Of a stretch of 64,000 nt of DNA, positions 27,610-37,592 are shown piece after piece. The position numbers and the translations under genes are program-made. Each line of letters begins with the position of its first letter. Position 1 is the stretch's first letter. Origin of the DNA: Acidobacteriota bacterium. Its GTDB lineage: Bacteria; Acidobacteriota; Blastocatellia; HR10. The DNA is taken from positions 225,464 to 289,463 of the forward strand of contig JAUQQC010000003.1 in the NCBI GenBank assembly GCA_030550025.1, in the 5' to 3' direction. Below the pieces are notes generated by a model. It ran no database searches and had not been told where the DNA came from. It was given only the letters and a program-made list of their open reading frames with translations.

Positions 27610-29133
27610 CTAATCCCCCGTCACGGGCCCGTGATCGAGGGCGAATTTTCGTGCCGCCTTCCATCTCCAAAGGGCATAGGCCGGCACTCCGGCCAAGACG
27701 ATCAGCAGTCCCGGCCACGTATTGGCTCGCGTCTTCGGAGAGATGAGCAGATCGAGCGCGATGAAAGAGGCAGCGAGGATGTAAAGCGCCGGCACCCACG
27801 GATAGCCGAAGGCGCGATAGGGCCGTTCCGCCTCCGGCTGCTTCCGGCGCAAGATGAAGAGGCCGGCGATCGTCAGGATATAGAAGATCAAAACGGCGAA
27901 GATCACGTAGTCGAGCAATTCGCTGTACGTCCCCGAGAACGCGAGCAGGCACGCCCAGAGGCATTGAACGAGAAGCCCATTGGCCGGCACATGATGCGCG
28001 TTCAACGCTCCGACGCTCTGGAAGAAGAGCCCGTCACGCGCCATCGCATAATATACCCGCGCCCCGGCGAGGATCAATCCATTCATGCACCCGAAGGTCG
28101 AGATCATGATGAGCACAGCCATGATGGCCGCCGCGCTCGGTCCGAAGATGACCTCGGCCGCCGCCGTCCCGACACGATCGTTCGCGGCGAATTGGATGCC
28201 CCGTTCCAAGGCGGTCGCGCCATTGGGGTCTCCGCGCAAGGGGAGCACGCACAAGTAGCTGACGTTCGCCAGCACGTAAAGCACCGAGACCAACCCCACG
28301 CCGAGCGTGAGGCTGAGCGGCAGCGTGCGCCGGGGATTCTTCACTTCCCCGGCCGTGAACGTGATGTTGTTCCATGCATCGGATGCGAAGAGTGAGCCGA
28401 CCATCGCCGTGCCAAGCGCCAGCAGCAACCCCATGCCCTCAAGCGGCGTCGTCGTATATTGGTTCGCCCCGCGCGCGATCGGCTGCGTGAACGTCGCCGA
28501 CCAGAAATCGCGGAAATTCACCGCGATGGCCTCCGCGTTGCGGCCCACGAGGAGCCCCAAGGCGATGAGCAAGATGAGAGCCGCGATCTTCGCCACCGTG
28601 AAGACGTTCTGCACGATCTTCCCCGTCTTGAGGCCTCGCGAATTCGTCCAACTTAAGAAGACGATCACGGCGATCGCCACAAGCTGCGTCGGCGAGAGCG
28701 TCAGCCGGCCATACTCGAAAAATTTCCGCTCCTCAGAGATCTGAGGGACTAAGACGCCGAGGAATCGCGCGAAGGCGACCGCCACGGCCGCGATCGTGCC
28801 CGTCTGGATGACGAGGAAGAGCGTCCACCCGTAGAGGAATGCCCAGAAAGGGCTGTAAGCCTCGCGCAAGTAGACGTATTGCCCACCAGCGCGTGGCATC
28901 ATCGCCGCCAGCTCGCCATAGCTGAGCGCCGCCGCCAGCGTGAGCACGCCCGTGATCACCCACACGCTCAAGAGCCATCCGGCCGACCCCACCTGCCGGG
29001 CGATGTCGGCCGAGACGATGAAGATCCCCGATCCGATCATGGAGCCAGCGACGATCATCGTCGAATCGAGCAATCCCAATCCCCGAATGAATGTCTCTTC
29101 GCGATGAGCGACGGCTTCGCGTGGTTGTGCCAT
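27610..29133 (-). CDS. APC-superfamily amino acid permease (LAT-like)
   Basis: A 507-aa transporter with about 12 helices. The first helix carries the substrate-binding unwound motif (STMIVAGSMIGSGIFIVSAD), typical of L-type and related APC carriers. A long loop after helix 4 (SEERKFFEYGRLTL) and another with FRDFWSATFTQPIARG are visible. I start at ATG 29133 (MAQPREAV) after a G-rich ribosome site. Specificity cannot be read from sequence. Confidence 0.92.
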   Translation of the reverse strand: MAQPREAVAHREETFIRGLGLLDSTMIVAGSMIGSGIFIVSADIARQVGSAGWLLSVWVITGVLTLAAALSYGELAAMMPRAGGQYVYLREAYSPFWAFLYGWTLFLVIQTGTIAAVAVAFARFLGVLVPQISEERKFFEYGRLTLSPTQLVAIAVIVFLSWTNSRGLKTGKIVQNVFTVAKIAALILLIALGLLVGRNAEAIAVNFRDFWSATFTQPIARGANQYTTTPLEGMGLLLALGTAMVGSLFASDAWNNITFTAGEVKNPRRTLPLSLTLGVGLVSVLYVLANVSYLCVLPLRGDPNGATALERGIQFAANDRVGTAAAEVIFGPSAAAIMAVLIMISTFGCMNGLILAGARVYYAMARDGLFFQSVGALNAHHVPANGLLVQCLWACLLAFSGTYSELLDYVIFAVLIFYILTIAGLFILRRKQPEAERPYRAFGYPWVPALYILAASFIALDLLISPKTRANTWPGLLIVLAGVPAYALWRWKAARKFALDHGPVTGD

Positions 29134-29189
29134 ACCTTCCCCCCGTCCCTTGGATCCGCCCAACGCCCGTTCGCTCCCCCTAAAACCGG

Positions 29190-30746
29190 TCACGTCCCGA
29201 GAGTGCCGGAGACCGCAAGCCGCAGTTTGCTTCGGCGAATACCATAGGCGAAGTACACGATCAATCCGATCGCCATCCAGATGATCAAGCGCTCCCACGT
29301 ATGCCAGGGCAACCCGGCCATTTGCGCCAAACAGATCAAAGCGCCGAGAATCGGCGTCAGCGGCACAAGTGGCGCGCGGAATGGTCGCGGTGCCTCCGGA
29401 TTCGTATACCGGAGGACGAGCACACCCGCGCAAACGAGCACGAAGGCCAGAAGCGTTCCGATGCTCACCAACTCGCCCACCACATGAATCGGCGAGAGGC
29501 CCGCGGCGATCGCCACGGCGATCCCGGTCACAATCGTCGTGATGTACGGCGTCCGAAAGCGTGGGTGGACTCTCGCGAACGCAGGAGGTAATAACCCATC
29601 GCGCGCCATCGTCCAAAAGATGCGCGGCTGCCCAAGCAGCATGACCAAGATCACCGAGGTCAGGCCGCCGATCGCACCAAGCTTCACAATCGGCGCCAAC
29701 CACTTCAACCCCGTCGCGTCAATGCCGACAGCGACTGGGTCCGGGACGAGCAAGCGAGAATAATGCACGACACCCGTTAAGACTCCGGAGACCAGGATGT
29801 AAATGAGCGTGCAGATGGCTAGGCTCCCGAGAATCCCAATCGGCATGTCCCGCTGCGGGTTCTTCGCCTCTTGCGCCGCTGTGGAGACGGCGTCGAATCC
29901 GATGTACGCGAAGAAGATCACGCCCGCGCCGCGCAGGATGCCGCTCCAGCCGTACTTGCCGAACTCTCCCTGATTCGCTGGGATGAAGTCGCTCCAATTC
30001 TCCCGCCAGACCTCCGGATGCTGAATCAGGTACGCCAGGCCGGCCACGGAGAAGATCAAGAGGACGGCGACCTTGATCCCAACGATGACGTTGTTCACGT
30101 TGGCCGACTCCCTGATCCCGACGACGAGGATCGCCGTCACGATGGCGATGACGAAGACGGCCGGAAGATTGAAGAGCGCCGTCACTTGCGGTAAGGTGGT
30201 GACATCTACGCCCTTCTCGGCCAAATGTCGCGTGAGCTCGGCCGTCAAGGTGCGCCATCCTTCGCCCGGCACTTCGACGAGCCGCGTTCCCGTCGCTGCC
30301 GTCAACTGCGGGGGGATCTCGATGCCCAGATCGCGCAGAAAGCTCACGACATACCCGGACCATCCGATGGCTACCGTCGCCGCTCCGAGCGAATACTCCA
30401 AGATCAAGTCCCATCCGATGATCCAGGCGAAGAACTCACCCATCGTCGCATACGAGTAGGTGTAAGCGCTCCCGGCGATCGGAATCATCGAAGCCATCTC
30501 CGCATAGCACAGCCCAGCGAAGGCGCATCCGATCCCGGCCAGAACGAACGAGAGGACGATCGCCGGCCCTGCATATTGCGCCGCTGCGTTCCCCGTGAGG
30601 ACGAAAATCCCAGCCCCGATGATGGCCCCGATGCCCAAGGAGATGAGATTGATCGGACCAAGCGCCCGCCGCAAGCCATGTTCCGTATCGAACGCTTCAG
30701 CCCTCAGGACCTCGACCGATTTCTTCACGAAGAGTTGACGCGCCAT
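29190..30746 (-). CDS. APC-superfamily amino acid permease (cationic amino acid type)
   Basis: A 518-aa transporter. The pattern [20 protein letters not shown] in helix 1 and [20 protein letters not shown] in helix 3 match the CAT/YfnA subgroup. The extracellular loop after helix 4 is about 60 residues longer than usual ([20 protein letters not shown]). ATG 30746 follows GGGAGG. It is the first gene of the transport operon; the next permease follows after 56 bases and is a distant relative rather than a recent copy. Confidence 0.93.
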   Translation of the reverse strand: MARQLFVKKSVEVLRAEAFDTEHGLRRALGPINLISLGIGAIIGAGIFVLTGNAAAQYAGPAIVLSFVLAGIGCAFAGLCYAEMASMIPIAGSAYTYSYATMGEFFAWIIGWDLILEYSLGAATVAIGWSGYVVSFLRDLGIEIPPQLTAATGTRLVEVPGEGWRTLTAELTRHLAEKGVDVTTLPQVTALFNLPAVFVIAIVTAILVVGIRESANVNNVIVGIKVAVLLIFSVAGLAYLIQHPEVWRENWSDFIPANQGEFGKYGWSGILRGAGVIFFAYIGFDAVSTAAQEAKNPQRDMPIGILGSLAICTLIYILVSGVLTGVVHYSRLLVPDPVAVGIDATGLKWLAPIVKLGAIGGLTSVILVMLLGQPRIFWTMARDGLLPPAFARVHPRFRTPYITTIVTGIAVAIAAGLSPIHVVGELVSIGTLLAFVLVCAGVLVLRYTNPEAPRPFRAPLVPLTPILGALICLAQMAGLPWHTWERLIIWMAIGLIVYFAYGIRRSKLRLAVSGTLGT

Positions 30747-30806
30747 GCCCGTTTGCCTCCCGATGCCTCTTGATTTTGCTCACCCCCCTTCCGCTCGTGA
30801 GTGGCG

Positions 30807-30835
30807 ATTATGAGGCGAATCCACCGACCTGTCAA
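30807..30835 (-). promoter_or_regulatory. Near-consensus promoter of the amino-acid transport operon
   Basis: Minus strand: TTGACA (30830-30835), 17-base spacer, CATAAT (30807-30812). This is the best -35 match in the window. The leader to the first permease is about 55 bases. Confidence 0.75.
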
Positions 30836-30859
30836 GACGCCTCCGGCCAAGACGAGAGT

Positions 30860-30888
30860 TTGCCGAATGATGGCGAATGTGGGATAAT
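30860..30888 (+). promoter_or_regulatory. Probable promoter of ribA
   Basis: TTGCCG (30860-30865), 17-base spacer, GATAAT (30883-30888). The leader is about 40 bases and contains GGAGG before the ATG. I saw no FMN-riboswitch features. Confidence 0.65.
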
Positions 30889-30935
30889 TTTCGCTTCGAC
30901 GCACGCATGCATGAGACCGTATCTGGAGGAAGGCG

Positions 30936-31577
30936 ATGGCGGGAAACGGGGATCGCCGAATCGTGAGGGGATCGGACACGCCCGTGCGTATGGAGAAGGT
31001 GGCCGAAGCCCGACTCCCGACCGAGGTCGGCGAATTTCGCGTGATCGGCTTTCAAGACGTGACGACCGGACGCGAATATATCGTGCTCGTGAAAGGCGAA
31101 CTTTCGCCAAACCGCCCCTGCTTGGTTCGCATTCACTCCCAGTGCTTGACGGGAGATGTCTTCCATTCGATGAAATGCGACTGCGGGCGGCAACTCCGGC
31201 GCGCGATGGAGCTGATCGAGCGGGAGGGTGTTGGCGTCCTCATCTACCAGCAGCAGGAGGGGCGCGGCATCGGCCTCTTGAACAAGATCCGCGCCTATGA
31301 GTTGCAAGACCAAGGACTCGATACCGTGGAGGCCAATCTCCGGTTGGGCTTCGCTCCGGACGAGCGATCCTATGAGGATTGCATCGCCATCCTGCGCGCG
31401 CTCGGTGTTCATCGGATCCGCCTCCTCTCGAACAATCCGCACAAGATCGCGGCGCTCAAGAGGGCGGGCTTGGGCATCGTCGAGCGCGTGCCCCTTGAAG
31501 TCGAACCCACTGAAGAGACGGTGGCCTACTTGCGCGCGAAGAAGGAGAAGCTTGGTCACCTGCTCTCTTCCGTGTGA
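30936..31577 (+). CDS. ribA: GTP cyclohydrolase II
   Basis: Opens GTP to start riboflavin synthesis. The 213-aa stand-alone enzyme has the zinc cysteines Cys70, Cys81 and Cys83 ([18 protein letters not shown]), the [11 protein letters not shown] loop and a LLSNNPHKI motif. There is no fused RibB domain. The ATG follows GGAGGAAGGCG. The phosphatase gene begins 45 bases downstream and may be co-transcribed. Confidence 0.96.
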   Translation: MAGNGDRRIVRGSDTPVRMEKVAEARLPTEVGEFRVIGFQDVTTGREYIVLVKGELSPNRPCLVRIHSQCLTGDVFHSMKCDCGRQLRRAMELIEREGVGVLIYQQQEGRGIGLLNKIRAYELQDQGLDTVEANLRLGFAPDERSYEDCIAILRALGVHRIRLLSNNPHKIAALKRAGLGIVERVPLEVEPTEETVAYLRAKKEKLGHLLSSV

Positions 31578-31622
31578 AGGATAACGGATGCGGAGCGCGT
31601 CACTGCCTCGGAGGCCTTGCCG

Positions 31623-33341
31623 ATGAGATCATCCTTTCGGCGAATCGGTGCGTTCTTCTTGCTCTCTCTGCTGACCCTTTCCGCCCCGGCGCAGCGGCAA
31701 AGTCAAGAGGATCGGCCGCGTTTGATTGTGCTCGTGGTCATTGATCAGTTCCGCGAGGAGTACGTGCTTCGGCTCGAACCGTTCTTCAACGATCGAGGCT
31801 TTCGTCGGCTCCTCACACAGGGCGCCGTTTTCTCGAATTGCCGCTACGAACACGTGCCGACGGTCACGGCCCCCGGCCATGCGACCATTGCGACGGGAAC
31901 GATACCGGCCATTCACGGGATCATCAACAATGAATGGTATGATCGCGAGACGGGCCAGGTGGTGACGAGCGTCTCCGACCCGTCTCGACACGTCGTCGGC
32001 GCTTCTTCCGGGCGGGCATCTTCCCCACACCGATTGCTCGGCACGACGCTCGCCGACGAGCTGCGGCTGAGCACGAATTTCCGATCGAAGGTCATCGCAC
32101 TCTCGTATAAGGATCGCTCGGCCATTCTCCTGGGGGGGAAACTCGCGAATCTGGCCCTCTGGTTCGATGAGGCGAGCGGCTCCTTCATCACGAGCGATTA
32201 TTACGCGAACGCGCTGCCGGACTGGGTCGCGCGCTTCAACGCCGCGCGTCCAGCCGATCGGTACTTTGGCGCGCGATGGGAGAAAGCCTTCCCCGAAGCG
32301 GCTTATGCGCTCGCGGCTCCGGACGATCGTCCGGAAGAGACCCCTTTGCCGGGTGGGGGACGCACCTTCCCCCATCACATCACTGGTGGTCTCGCGCAGC
32401 CTGGGCCAGCGTTCTACACGGCGTTCACCTTCACCCCCTTCGCCAATGAGGTGCTCCTGGAGCTGGCAAAGCGTGCGATCGAAGGCGAGCAACTCGGGCG
32501 CGATGAGTTCCCCGATCTTCTGGCGATCAGCTTTTCCACTAATGATCTCGTTGGTCACTATTTCGGTCCTGACAGCCAGGAGGTCGTGGATCTAACGTTG
32601 CGGACCGATCGCGTTCTGGCTTCACTTCTGTCGTATCTCGATGCGCGGCCCGGTTCCGATTACGTCCTCGCTCTCACGGCCGATCATGGGGTCGCGCCGA
32701 TTCCCGAATACGCGACGCGGTTGAAGCTTGGCGGCCGGCGCATCCCTCCGACGGCTATTCGTCAGGCCATCGAGGAAGCCCTCAGTGCGCGCTTTGGAGA
32801 GGGGCCGTGGATTGAATCGAAAGCTCTTCCGCTTCTCTCCAGCGGATTCGTGTACCTCGATCGTGAAACGATCGCCCGAAAACATCTCGACCCAGCTGAG
32901 GTGGAGCGCGTTGCCGCAGAGGCGGCGCTGAAGATCCCCGGCATCGCCCGAGCGTACACGAGGACGCATTTTCTCCTCGGCCATCTCCATGGGGAGGCGA
33001 TTGGTCGGCGCGTGGCGGCCGGTTTTCATCCCACACGCAGCCCGGATGTCATGCTCGTCCCTGAGCCCTTCGCCTTCATCTCCGGCGGTCGAACGGGGAC
33101 AACGCATGGCTCCCCCTACACTTATGATGCGCACGTCCCACTGATTCTTTTTGGCCGAAGGATCGCTCCGGGGACGCACCGGCATGCCTGTACGCCAGCC
33201 GATCTCGCCCCAACCCTGGCCGCGCTGCTCCGCATTGAATTTCCCGCAGGCGCGACGGGAAGAATCCTACACGAGGCGCTTCAGCCGCCGACTCCCCAGG
33301 CAGCCTCCCCCCAGCCTTTGAGGAAAGCGCGGCAGCGATGA
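31623..33341 (+). CDS. PafA-like alkaline phosphatase/phosphodiesterase
   Basis: A 572-aa exported metalloenzyme of the alkaline phosphatase superfamily. Signal peptide IGAFFLLSLLTLSAPAQRQ. Metal and catalytic landmarks: Asp41 (LVVIDQFREEY), the Thr nucleophile region VPTVTAPGHATIATG (about residues 79-92), GIINNEWYD, STNDLVGHYFGPDS and LTADHGVAP. This set resembles phosphate-irrepressible phosphatase PafA. ATG 31623 is preceded by CGGAGG; the TTG at 31617 is too close to it. Acts in the periplasm to release phosphate. Confidence 0.9.
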   Translation: MRSSFRRIGAFFLLSLLTLSAPAQRQSQEDRPRLIVLVVIDQFREEYVLRLEPFFNDRGFRRLLTQGAVFSNCRYEHVPTVTAPGHATIATGTIPAIHGIINNEWYDRETGQVVTSVSDPSRHVVGASSGRASSPHRLLGTTLADELRLSTNFRSKVIALSYKDRSAILLGGKLANLALWFDEASGSFITSDYYANALPDWVARFNAARPADRYFGARWEKAFPEAAYALAAPDDRPEETPLPGGGRTFPHHITGGLAQPGPAFYTAFTFTPFANEVLLELAKRAIEGEQLGRDEFPDLLAISFSTNDLVGHYFGPDSQEVVDLTLRTDRVLASLLSYLDARPGSDYVLALTADHGVAPIPEYATRLKLGGRRIPPTAIRQAIEEALSARFGEGPWIESKALPLLSSGFVYLDRETIARKHLDPAEVERVAAEAALKIPGIARAYTRTHFLLGHLHGEAIGRRVAAGFHPTRSPDVMLVPEPFAFISGGRTGTTHGSPYTYDAHVPLILFGRRIAPGTHRHACTPADLAPTLAALLRIEFPAGATGRILHEALQPPTPQAASPQPLRKARQR

Positions 33342-33436
33342 GGCGAGCGGCTCCAAGCTCCTGCTCCTTCAAAGCGCCGTGCGCACGGCCGAAGCGTCGC
33401 TCACCCTTTGAATGACGCTCAGGAGGAAGGGAGCGA

Positions 33437-34435
33437 ATGGACCTCGCGGGGAAGCGAGTTCTGGTCACCGGCGCGACGGGCTTGATCGGCGGACGGCTGA
33501 TCGAGCGCCTCCGGGAGCACTCCAATGTCTCGATCCGCGCGCTCGTGCGCGATTCGACGAAGGCCGACCGACTTCAAGCGCTCTCGGTCGAGATCGCCAC
33601 AGGAGACATCACGCGTCCGGAGACGCTCCCGGAGGTCCTCGCTGGCTGTCACGTCGTCGTCCACTGCGCGGCCCGCGTCACCGAGCGAGGGTCGTGGGAG
33701 GAATTTTGGCGAAGCAATGTCGAAGGCACGCGCCATGTGCTTGAGGCCGCGGCCCGCGCCGGTGTGGAGCGCTTCGTGCACGTGAGCAGCGTCGCCGTCT
33801 ACGGGATTTTCCCCAAGGATCACACGGATGAATCCTCCCCCTACCAGCCCTGCGGGAATGCCTACTGCGATACGAAGATCGAGGCCGAGAAGGTCGCGCT
33901 CGAATATTTCCGGCATCGTGGCGTACCGCTCGTCATTGTGCGCCCGGGGATCGTCTACGGTCCGCGCTCCCAACATTGGACGATTCGCATCATCGAACTG
34001 CTGAAGGCGAATCGCTTGTTCCTCCTCGGTCGCGCCGATGGATTTTGCAATCACGCTTACGTGGATAATGTTGTGGATGCCCTCCTGCTCGCGATGACGA
34101 ACGACGACGTCGTGGGGGAGGCCTTCATCATCACCGATGGACGGGCGACAACCTGGAGGGAATTCTTCGGTCACTACGCGCGGATGCTCGGTCGAAATGC
34201 GATCCCGCAACTTCCGGCGGCGCCGGCGAAGGCGCTGTTGCGATTCGTCGGATGGGCCGCTCGCGTGCGCGGCCATCCCCCGCCGCTCAGTCCGAAGGTC
34301 GTAGACTATCTGCAGCATCGCGCGTTGTTCCGAATCGAGAAGGCGAAGCAACGCCTCGGCTACGCTCCACGCGTCTCGCTTGAGGAGGGAATGCGCCGCA
34401 CGGAAGCGTGGCTGCGCGAGGCGGGATATCTGTGA
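33437..34435 (+). CDS. NAD-dependent epimerase/dehydratase (extended SDR)
   Basis: A 332-aa Rossmann enzyme: nucleotide motif VTGATGLIGGRL, catalytic YxxxK in AYCDTKIEAEK, and VRPGIVYGPRSQHW. The C-terminal region (RFVGWAARVRGHPPPLSPKV) resembles the 3-beta-hydroxysteroid dehydrogenase/isomerase-like branch more than nucleotide-sugar epimerases, so the substrate is open. ATG follows AGGAGGAAGG. The Mut7-C gene begins 9 bases after its stop. Confidence 0.88.
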   Translation: MDLAGKRVLVTGATGLIGGRLIERLREHSNVSIRALVRDSTKADRLQALSVEIATGDITRPETLPEVLAGCHVVVHCAARVTERGSWEEFWRSNVEGTRHVLEAAARAGVERFVHVSSVAVYGIFPKDHTDESSPYQPCGNAYCDTKIEAEKVALEYFRHRGVPLVIVRPGIVYGPRSQHWTIRIIELLKANRLFLLGRADGFCNHAYVDNVVDALLLAMTNDDVVGEAFIITDGRATTWREFFGHYARMLGRNAIPQLPAAPAKALLRFVGWAARVRGHPPPLSPKVVDYLQHRALFRIEKAKQRLGYAPRVSLEEGMRRTEAWLREAGYL

Positions 34436-34444
34436 CGGCGCACT

Positions 34445-34897
34445 ATGCGATTCGTCGTGGACGTCATGCTCGGCCGCCTCGCCCGATGGTTGCGGTTGCT
34501 CGGCTTCGACGTCCTCTACCAACCCGATGCCCACGACGATCAGCTCATCGCGATCGCTGAGGCGGAAGAGCGCACGCTCCTCACCAAGGACGCCCGGTTG
34601 CTCCGCGACCGGCGAGTCAACGGCTATCTGGTCCGAAGCACGCGATGGGAGGAACAGCTTCGGGAGGTCATCGCCGAGTTCCACCTGCGCGCCTCTATCC
34701 GCGCCTTCACCCGATGCCCGGAATGCAATACGCCACTCGTCGAGGTAGATCGGGAGAGCGTTCGCTCACAAGTCCCCCCAAAGGTCTACGAGCAACAGCG
34801 GGAGTTCTATCGCTGCCCCAACTGCGCGCGCCTGTATTGGGCGGGAACGCATGTGGAGCGGATGAACCGAAAGCTCGAGGAGCTGTTGAACCAGTAA
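34445..34897 (+). CDS. Mut7-C family putative RNase with zinc ribbon
   Basis: A 150-aa protein: a PIN-like Mut7-C domain (FVVDVMLGRLARWLRLLGFD, LLTKDARLLR) followed by a zinc ribbon with Cys91, Cys94, Cys124 and Cys127 (RCPECNT and RCPNCAR). The Mut7-C domain is named after the C. elegans exonuclease-like MUT-7 and is predicted to bind or cut RNA. Co-transcribed with the epimerase just upstream. Confidence 0.9.
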   Translation: MRFVVDVMLGRLARWLRLLGFDVLYQPDAHDDQLIAIAEAEERTLLTKDARLLRDRRVNGYLVRSTRWEEQLREVIAEFHLRASIRAFTRCPECNTPLVEVDRESVRSQVPPKVYEQQREFYRCPNCARLYWAGTHVERMNRKLEELLNQ

Positions 34898-34944
34898 GCG
34901 ATCCCCCTTTCGCTCGCGATGCGGACGGAGTACAATAAAGGCCT

Positions 34945-35721
34945 ATGGACGATGACAAGCTGGTCATCGCTGGTCGCGCGTTTCGTTCGCGATTGATCGT
35001 TGGGACGGGGAAGTATCCCTCGCCGGAAGTGATGGTGGAAGCGCATCGGCGGAGCGGGGCGGAGATCGTCACCGTCGCCGTGCGTCGCGTGAATCTGGAT
35101 CGGCGAGAGCCATCCCTGCTCGATTACATTGACACGAGCCGATACCTGTTGCTGCCCAACACGGCGGGCTGCCGCACGGCGGAAGAGGCCATCCGCACGG
35201 CCCACCTGGCGCGTGAAGCGCTCGGCACACCTTGGCTCAAGCTCGAGGTCATCGGCGATGAGTTGACGCTCTTTCCGGACGTCGAGGAGACGATCAAAGC
35301 CGCCCGGCAGTTGGTGAAGGAAGGATTCATCGTCCTGCCCTACGTCAACGACGACCTCGTCGTCGCGAAGAAGTTGGTGGACCTTGGGGTCGCGGCCGTC
35401 ATGCCGTTGGCTGCTCCCATCGGCTCCGGTCTCGGCATTCAGAATTACACGAACTTGCGCATCCTTCGCGAACAAATCACTTCGGTGCCGCTGATTGTGG
35501 ACGCGGGCGTGGGCACGGCTTCCGACGCCGTGATCGCGATGGAGATGGGTTACGATGGCGTCTTGATGAACACGGCGATCGCGATGGCGAAAGACCCTCC
35601 GCTCATGGCCGAGGCGATGAAGCTCGGGATCGAGGCGGGCCGAAAAGCCTTCCTCGCCGGGCGCATTCCCAAACGGCTTTATGCCAGTGCCAGTAGTCCC
35701 TTGGAAGGCGTTGTGCGATAG
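34945..35721 (+). CDS. thiG: Thiazole synthase
   Basis: Forms the thiazole phosphate of thiamine from 1-deoxyxylulose-5-phosphate, the ThiS thiocarboxylate and dehydroglycine. The 258-aa TIM barrel has Schiff-base Lys99 (WLKLEVIGD), GTGKYPS near the N-terminus and [11 protein letters not shown]. No thiS, thiF or thiO/thiH is adjacent. A TACAAT box at 34931-34936 suggests its own transcript starting at the ATG. I saw no TPP riboswitch in the 47-base upstream gap. Confidence 0.95.
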   Translation: MDDDKLVIAGRAFRSRLIVGTGKYPSPEVMVEAHRRSGAEIVTVAVRRVNLDRREPSLLDYIDTSRYLLLPNTAGCRTAEEAIRTAHLAREALGTPWLKLEVIGDELTLFPDVEETIKAARQLVKEGFIVLPYVNDDLVVAKKLVDLGVAAVMPLAAPIGSGLGIQNYTNLRILREQITSVPLIVDAGVGTASDAVIAMEMGYDGVLMNTAIAMAKDPPLMAEAMKLGIEAGRKAFLAGRIPKRLYASASSPLEGVVR

Positions 35722-35770
35722 GCGGCGTGGCCGCGGGCGAAAGCCGAGGAACGTCTGTCATTGGCCGAAC

Positions 35771-36661
35771 ATGCGACCGCGAATCCTTCTCTCCGCGATC
35801 CTCGCTTTTGGTCTCTCTCTCCCCCTGGCTCGACAAATCCCTCCTCCCCAACCGATCTCGGAGGAGGGTTGGGTGCTCGTCAACGTGCTGGTCGGGAACG
35901 TGGATGAGGATCCCGAGCTGGAATATCTCGTCCTCTTGCGCAAGATCTCGCGAGAGGAAGGCGACGGCCTCCGCATTCGCTTCTTCGACTTCGATGCATG
36001 GTCGCGGACGTGGGTGCCGACGGAGATCACCAACGAAAGTCAGGAGAGCGAATCCCGACTCTTCCCCTTGGAGACGCAGGTGACGCTCGAAGACGTCACG
36101 CGCGACGGCCGGATGGAGATCATCCTTCGTCCCCGAAGGCCCTCGACGCTACCGAACGGCACCAGTGGCTTGGTGATCCTGGCCAAGCGCGGGCGATACC
36201 TGCACCAGCTCTTCGCCGCCTGGGAAGGGGAACCCGAGTTGAGAGACCTCGATGGCGACGGGATCATGGAGATCGTGCTTCACGCGGAATACGCGGATCC
36301 AATGGAGCCGGGAGCTCCTGTGCTCTATCCGGCGCAGGTCTTCGCCTATGAAGAGAACACTTTTCGCCGCGTGCCGCTTCGCCGATATACTGCCCATTTC
36401 GCCGAATTCGCCAGCGCTGCGCGCACCGAGTATGAGACGCTCAAGCACCGATTAAGCAAGCAGCCCATGACTGACCGCGATCACCCCGCGCTCTTTCGCG
36501 CCATCGCCCGCGTGTTGCTCGCTCTCCGCACACAGGAAGACCTGGAGCGGATGCGCGCCTATTATCTGGCCGAACGCCCGTGGCTTCAGCAGCGATTACC
36601 CATGCCATATCTCCAAGCCCTGGACGACTTGATCAAGCCGGTGACGCTTCTGAAGCGGTGA
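35771..36661 (+). CDS. Secreted protein with FG-GAP/VCBS-like repeats
   Basis: A 296-aa exported protein: signal peptide RILLSAILAFGLSLPLARQI, then two aspartate-rich loops (NVLVGNVDEDPELEYLVLLR, LRDLDGDGIMEIVLHAEYAD). These are typical of beta-propeller blades of the FG-GAP or VCBS type and probably bind Ca2+. The C-terminal quarter is helical. No function recognised. Its last 29 bases overlap the 3' end of the convergent ABC ATPase gene. Confidence 0.75.
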   Translation: MRPRILLSAILAFGLSLPLARQIPPPQPISEEGWVLVNVLVGNVDEDPELEYLVLLRKISREEGDGLRIRFFDFDAWSRTWVPTEITNESQESESRLFPLETQVTLEDVTRDGRMEIILRPRRPSTLPNGTSGLVILAKRGRYLHQLFAAWEGEPELRDLDGDGIMEIVLHAEYADPMEPGAPVLYPAQVFAYEENTFRRVPLRRYTAHFAEFASAARTEYETLKHRLSKQPMTDRDHPALFRAIARVLLALRTQEDLERMRAYYLAERPWLQQRLPMPYLQALDDLIKPVTLLKR

Positions 36662-37592
36662 CAGCGTCCTCGAAGAATCGTTCCAACGAACTCCGAATAG
36701 GGTTTACGGCGATCACGCACCCGCCGGATCGCCGGATGAAGTCCACCGCCTCCCATCCATTGGCCGACGCCGGCGCGCAGACGCGTACCAGAGCGCGATC
36801 GGCGCGGACGTCGCATCCTCGCGCGCGAAGCGATTCGCACGTCTGCGGGGTGAGATCCCGCGCGAGGATCTCTACGGCCCCTCGTGCGGTCGGCGGGGCG
36901 AGCTCCGCCGGCGATCCGCACGCTAACAAGCGCCCGCGATGAAGGAGCGCCACGCGATCGCAGATGATCTCCGCCTCCGCGATCAGCGGCGTGCTGAGGA
37001 AGATCGTCCTCCCCTCTTCGCGCCACCGGAGCAGCCAATCGCGCACCTGGCGCCGTCCTTCAGGATCCAATCCTCCAAACGGATCATCCAGGATGAGTAG
37101 CTTCGGATCATGGAGCAAAGCTTGCGCCAGTCCAACGCGCGCAAGCTCGCCCCGCGAGAGTTGCCGCAGTGGTCGGTCGGCGACCGACGCGGGAAGCCCG
37201 ACCTGATGCAACAGAGCGGCTGCTCGCGCCAAGCGATCCGAACGGGAGAGGCCGCAGAGCTGCCCGAAATAGTCCAAGAGTTCGCACGCCGTCAAAGCCT
37301 CCGGGAGATAGGGATGCTCCGGTAAGAATCCGAGCTGCGCGCGCACCACGGGGTCTTCCGGCGAACGCCCAAAGAGACGAACGGTCCCGGCTGTTGGCCG
37401 AATCAATCGCAGGAGGAGTTTGACCGTCGTCGTCTTCCCCGCGCCATTGGGACCAAGCAAACCAAAGATCTCCCCCTCCTGCACTTCCAAGGTCAAGTGA
37501 TCCACTGCGCGATGTCGCCGGTGACCGAGCCATCCGCTCGCGTAATCCTTCGTCAAATTTTCGACGACGATGACCGCCAACCGAGCACTCAT
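36633..37592 (-). CDS. ABC exporter ATP-binding protein with altered catalytic residues
   Basis: A 319-aa NatA/CcmA-like ATPase. The Walker A is intact (GPNGAGKT, residues 47-54) and the signature is LSRGE (145-149). Two catalytic positions are unusual: Walker B reads LLILDDP, with Asp170 for the catalytic Glu, and the H-loop reads STPLIAEAE, with Pro202 for the switch His. A C-terminal domain of about 85 residues follows. Its ATG overlaps the TPR gene's stop codon (ATGA). With the permease and TPR gene it forms an exporter just downstream of a pilin gene, resembling PilH in the pilGHI set. Confidence 0.88.
   Translation of the reverse strand: MSARLAVIVVENLTKDYASGWLGHRRHRAVDHLTLEVQEGEIFGLLGPNGAGKTTTVKLLLRLIRPTAGTVRLFGRSPEDPVVRAQLGFLPEHPYLPEALTACELLDYFGQLCGLSRSDRLARAAALLHQVGLPASVADRPLRQLSRGELARVGLAQALLHDPKLLILDDPFGGLDPEGRRQVRDWLLRWREEGRTIFLSTPLIAEAEIICDRVALLHRGRLLACGSPAELAPPTARGAVEILARDLTPQTCESLRARGCDVRADRALVRVCAPASANGWEAVDFIRRSGGCVIAVNPIRSSLERFFEDAVTASEASPA

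Noticed and set aside
27610-30746. Recent tandem duplication of APC permeases
   Set aside because: The two proteins share only fold-level motifs; helix 1 and loop sequences belong to different APC subgroups.
30747-30935. FMN riboswitch before ribA
   Set aside because: The leader after the promoter is about 40 bases with no multi-stem structure or conserved FMN-aptamer segments.
34898-34944. TPP riboswitch before thiG
   Set aside because: The gap is only 47 bases and lacks the conserved CTGAGA/ACCTGA elements; a TACAAT box adjoins the start codon instead.
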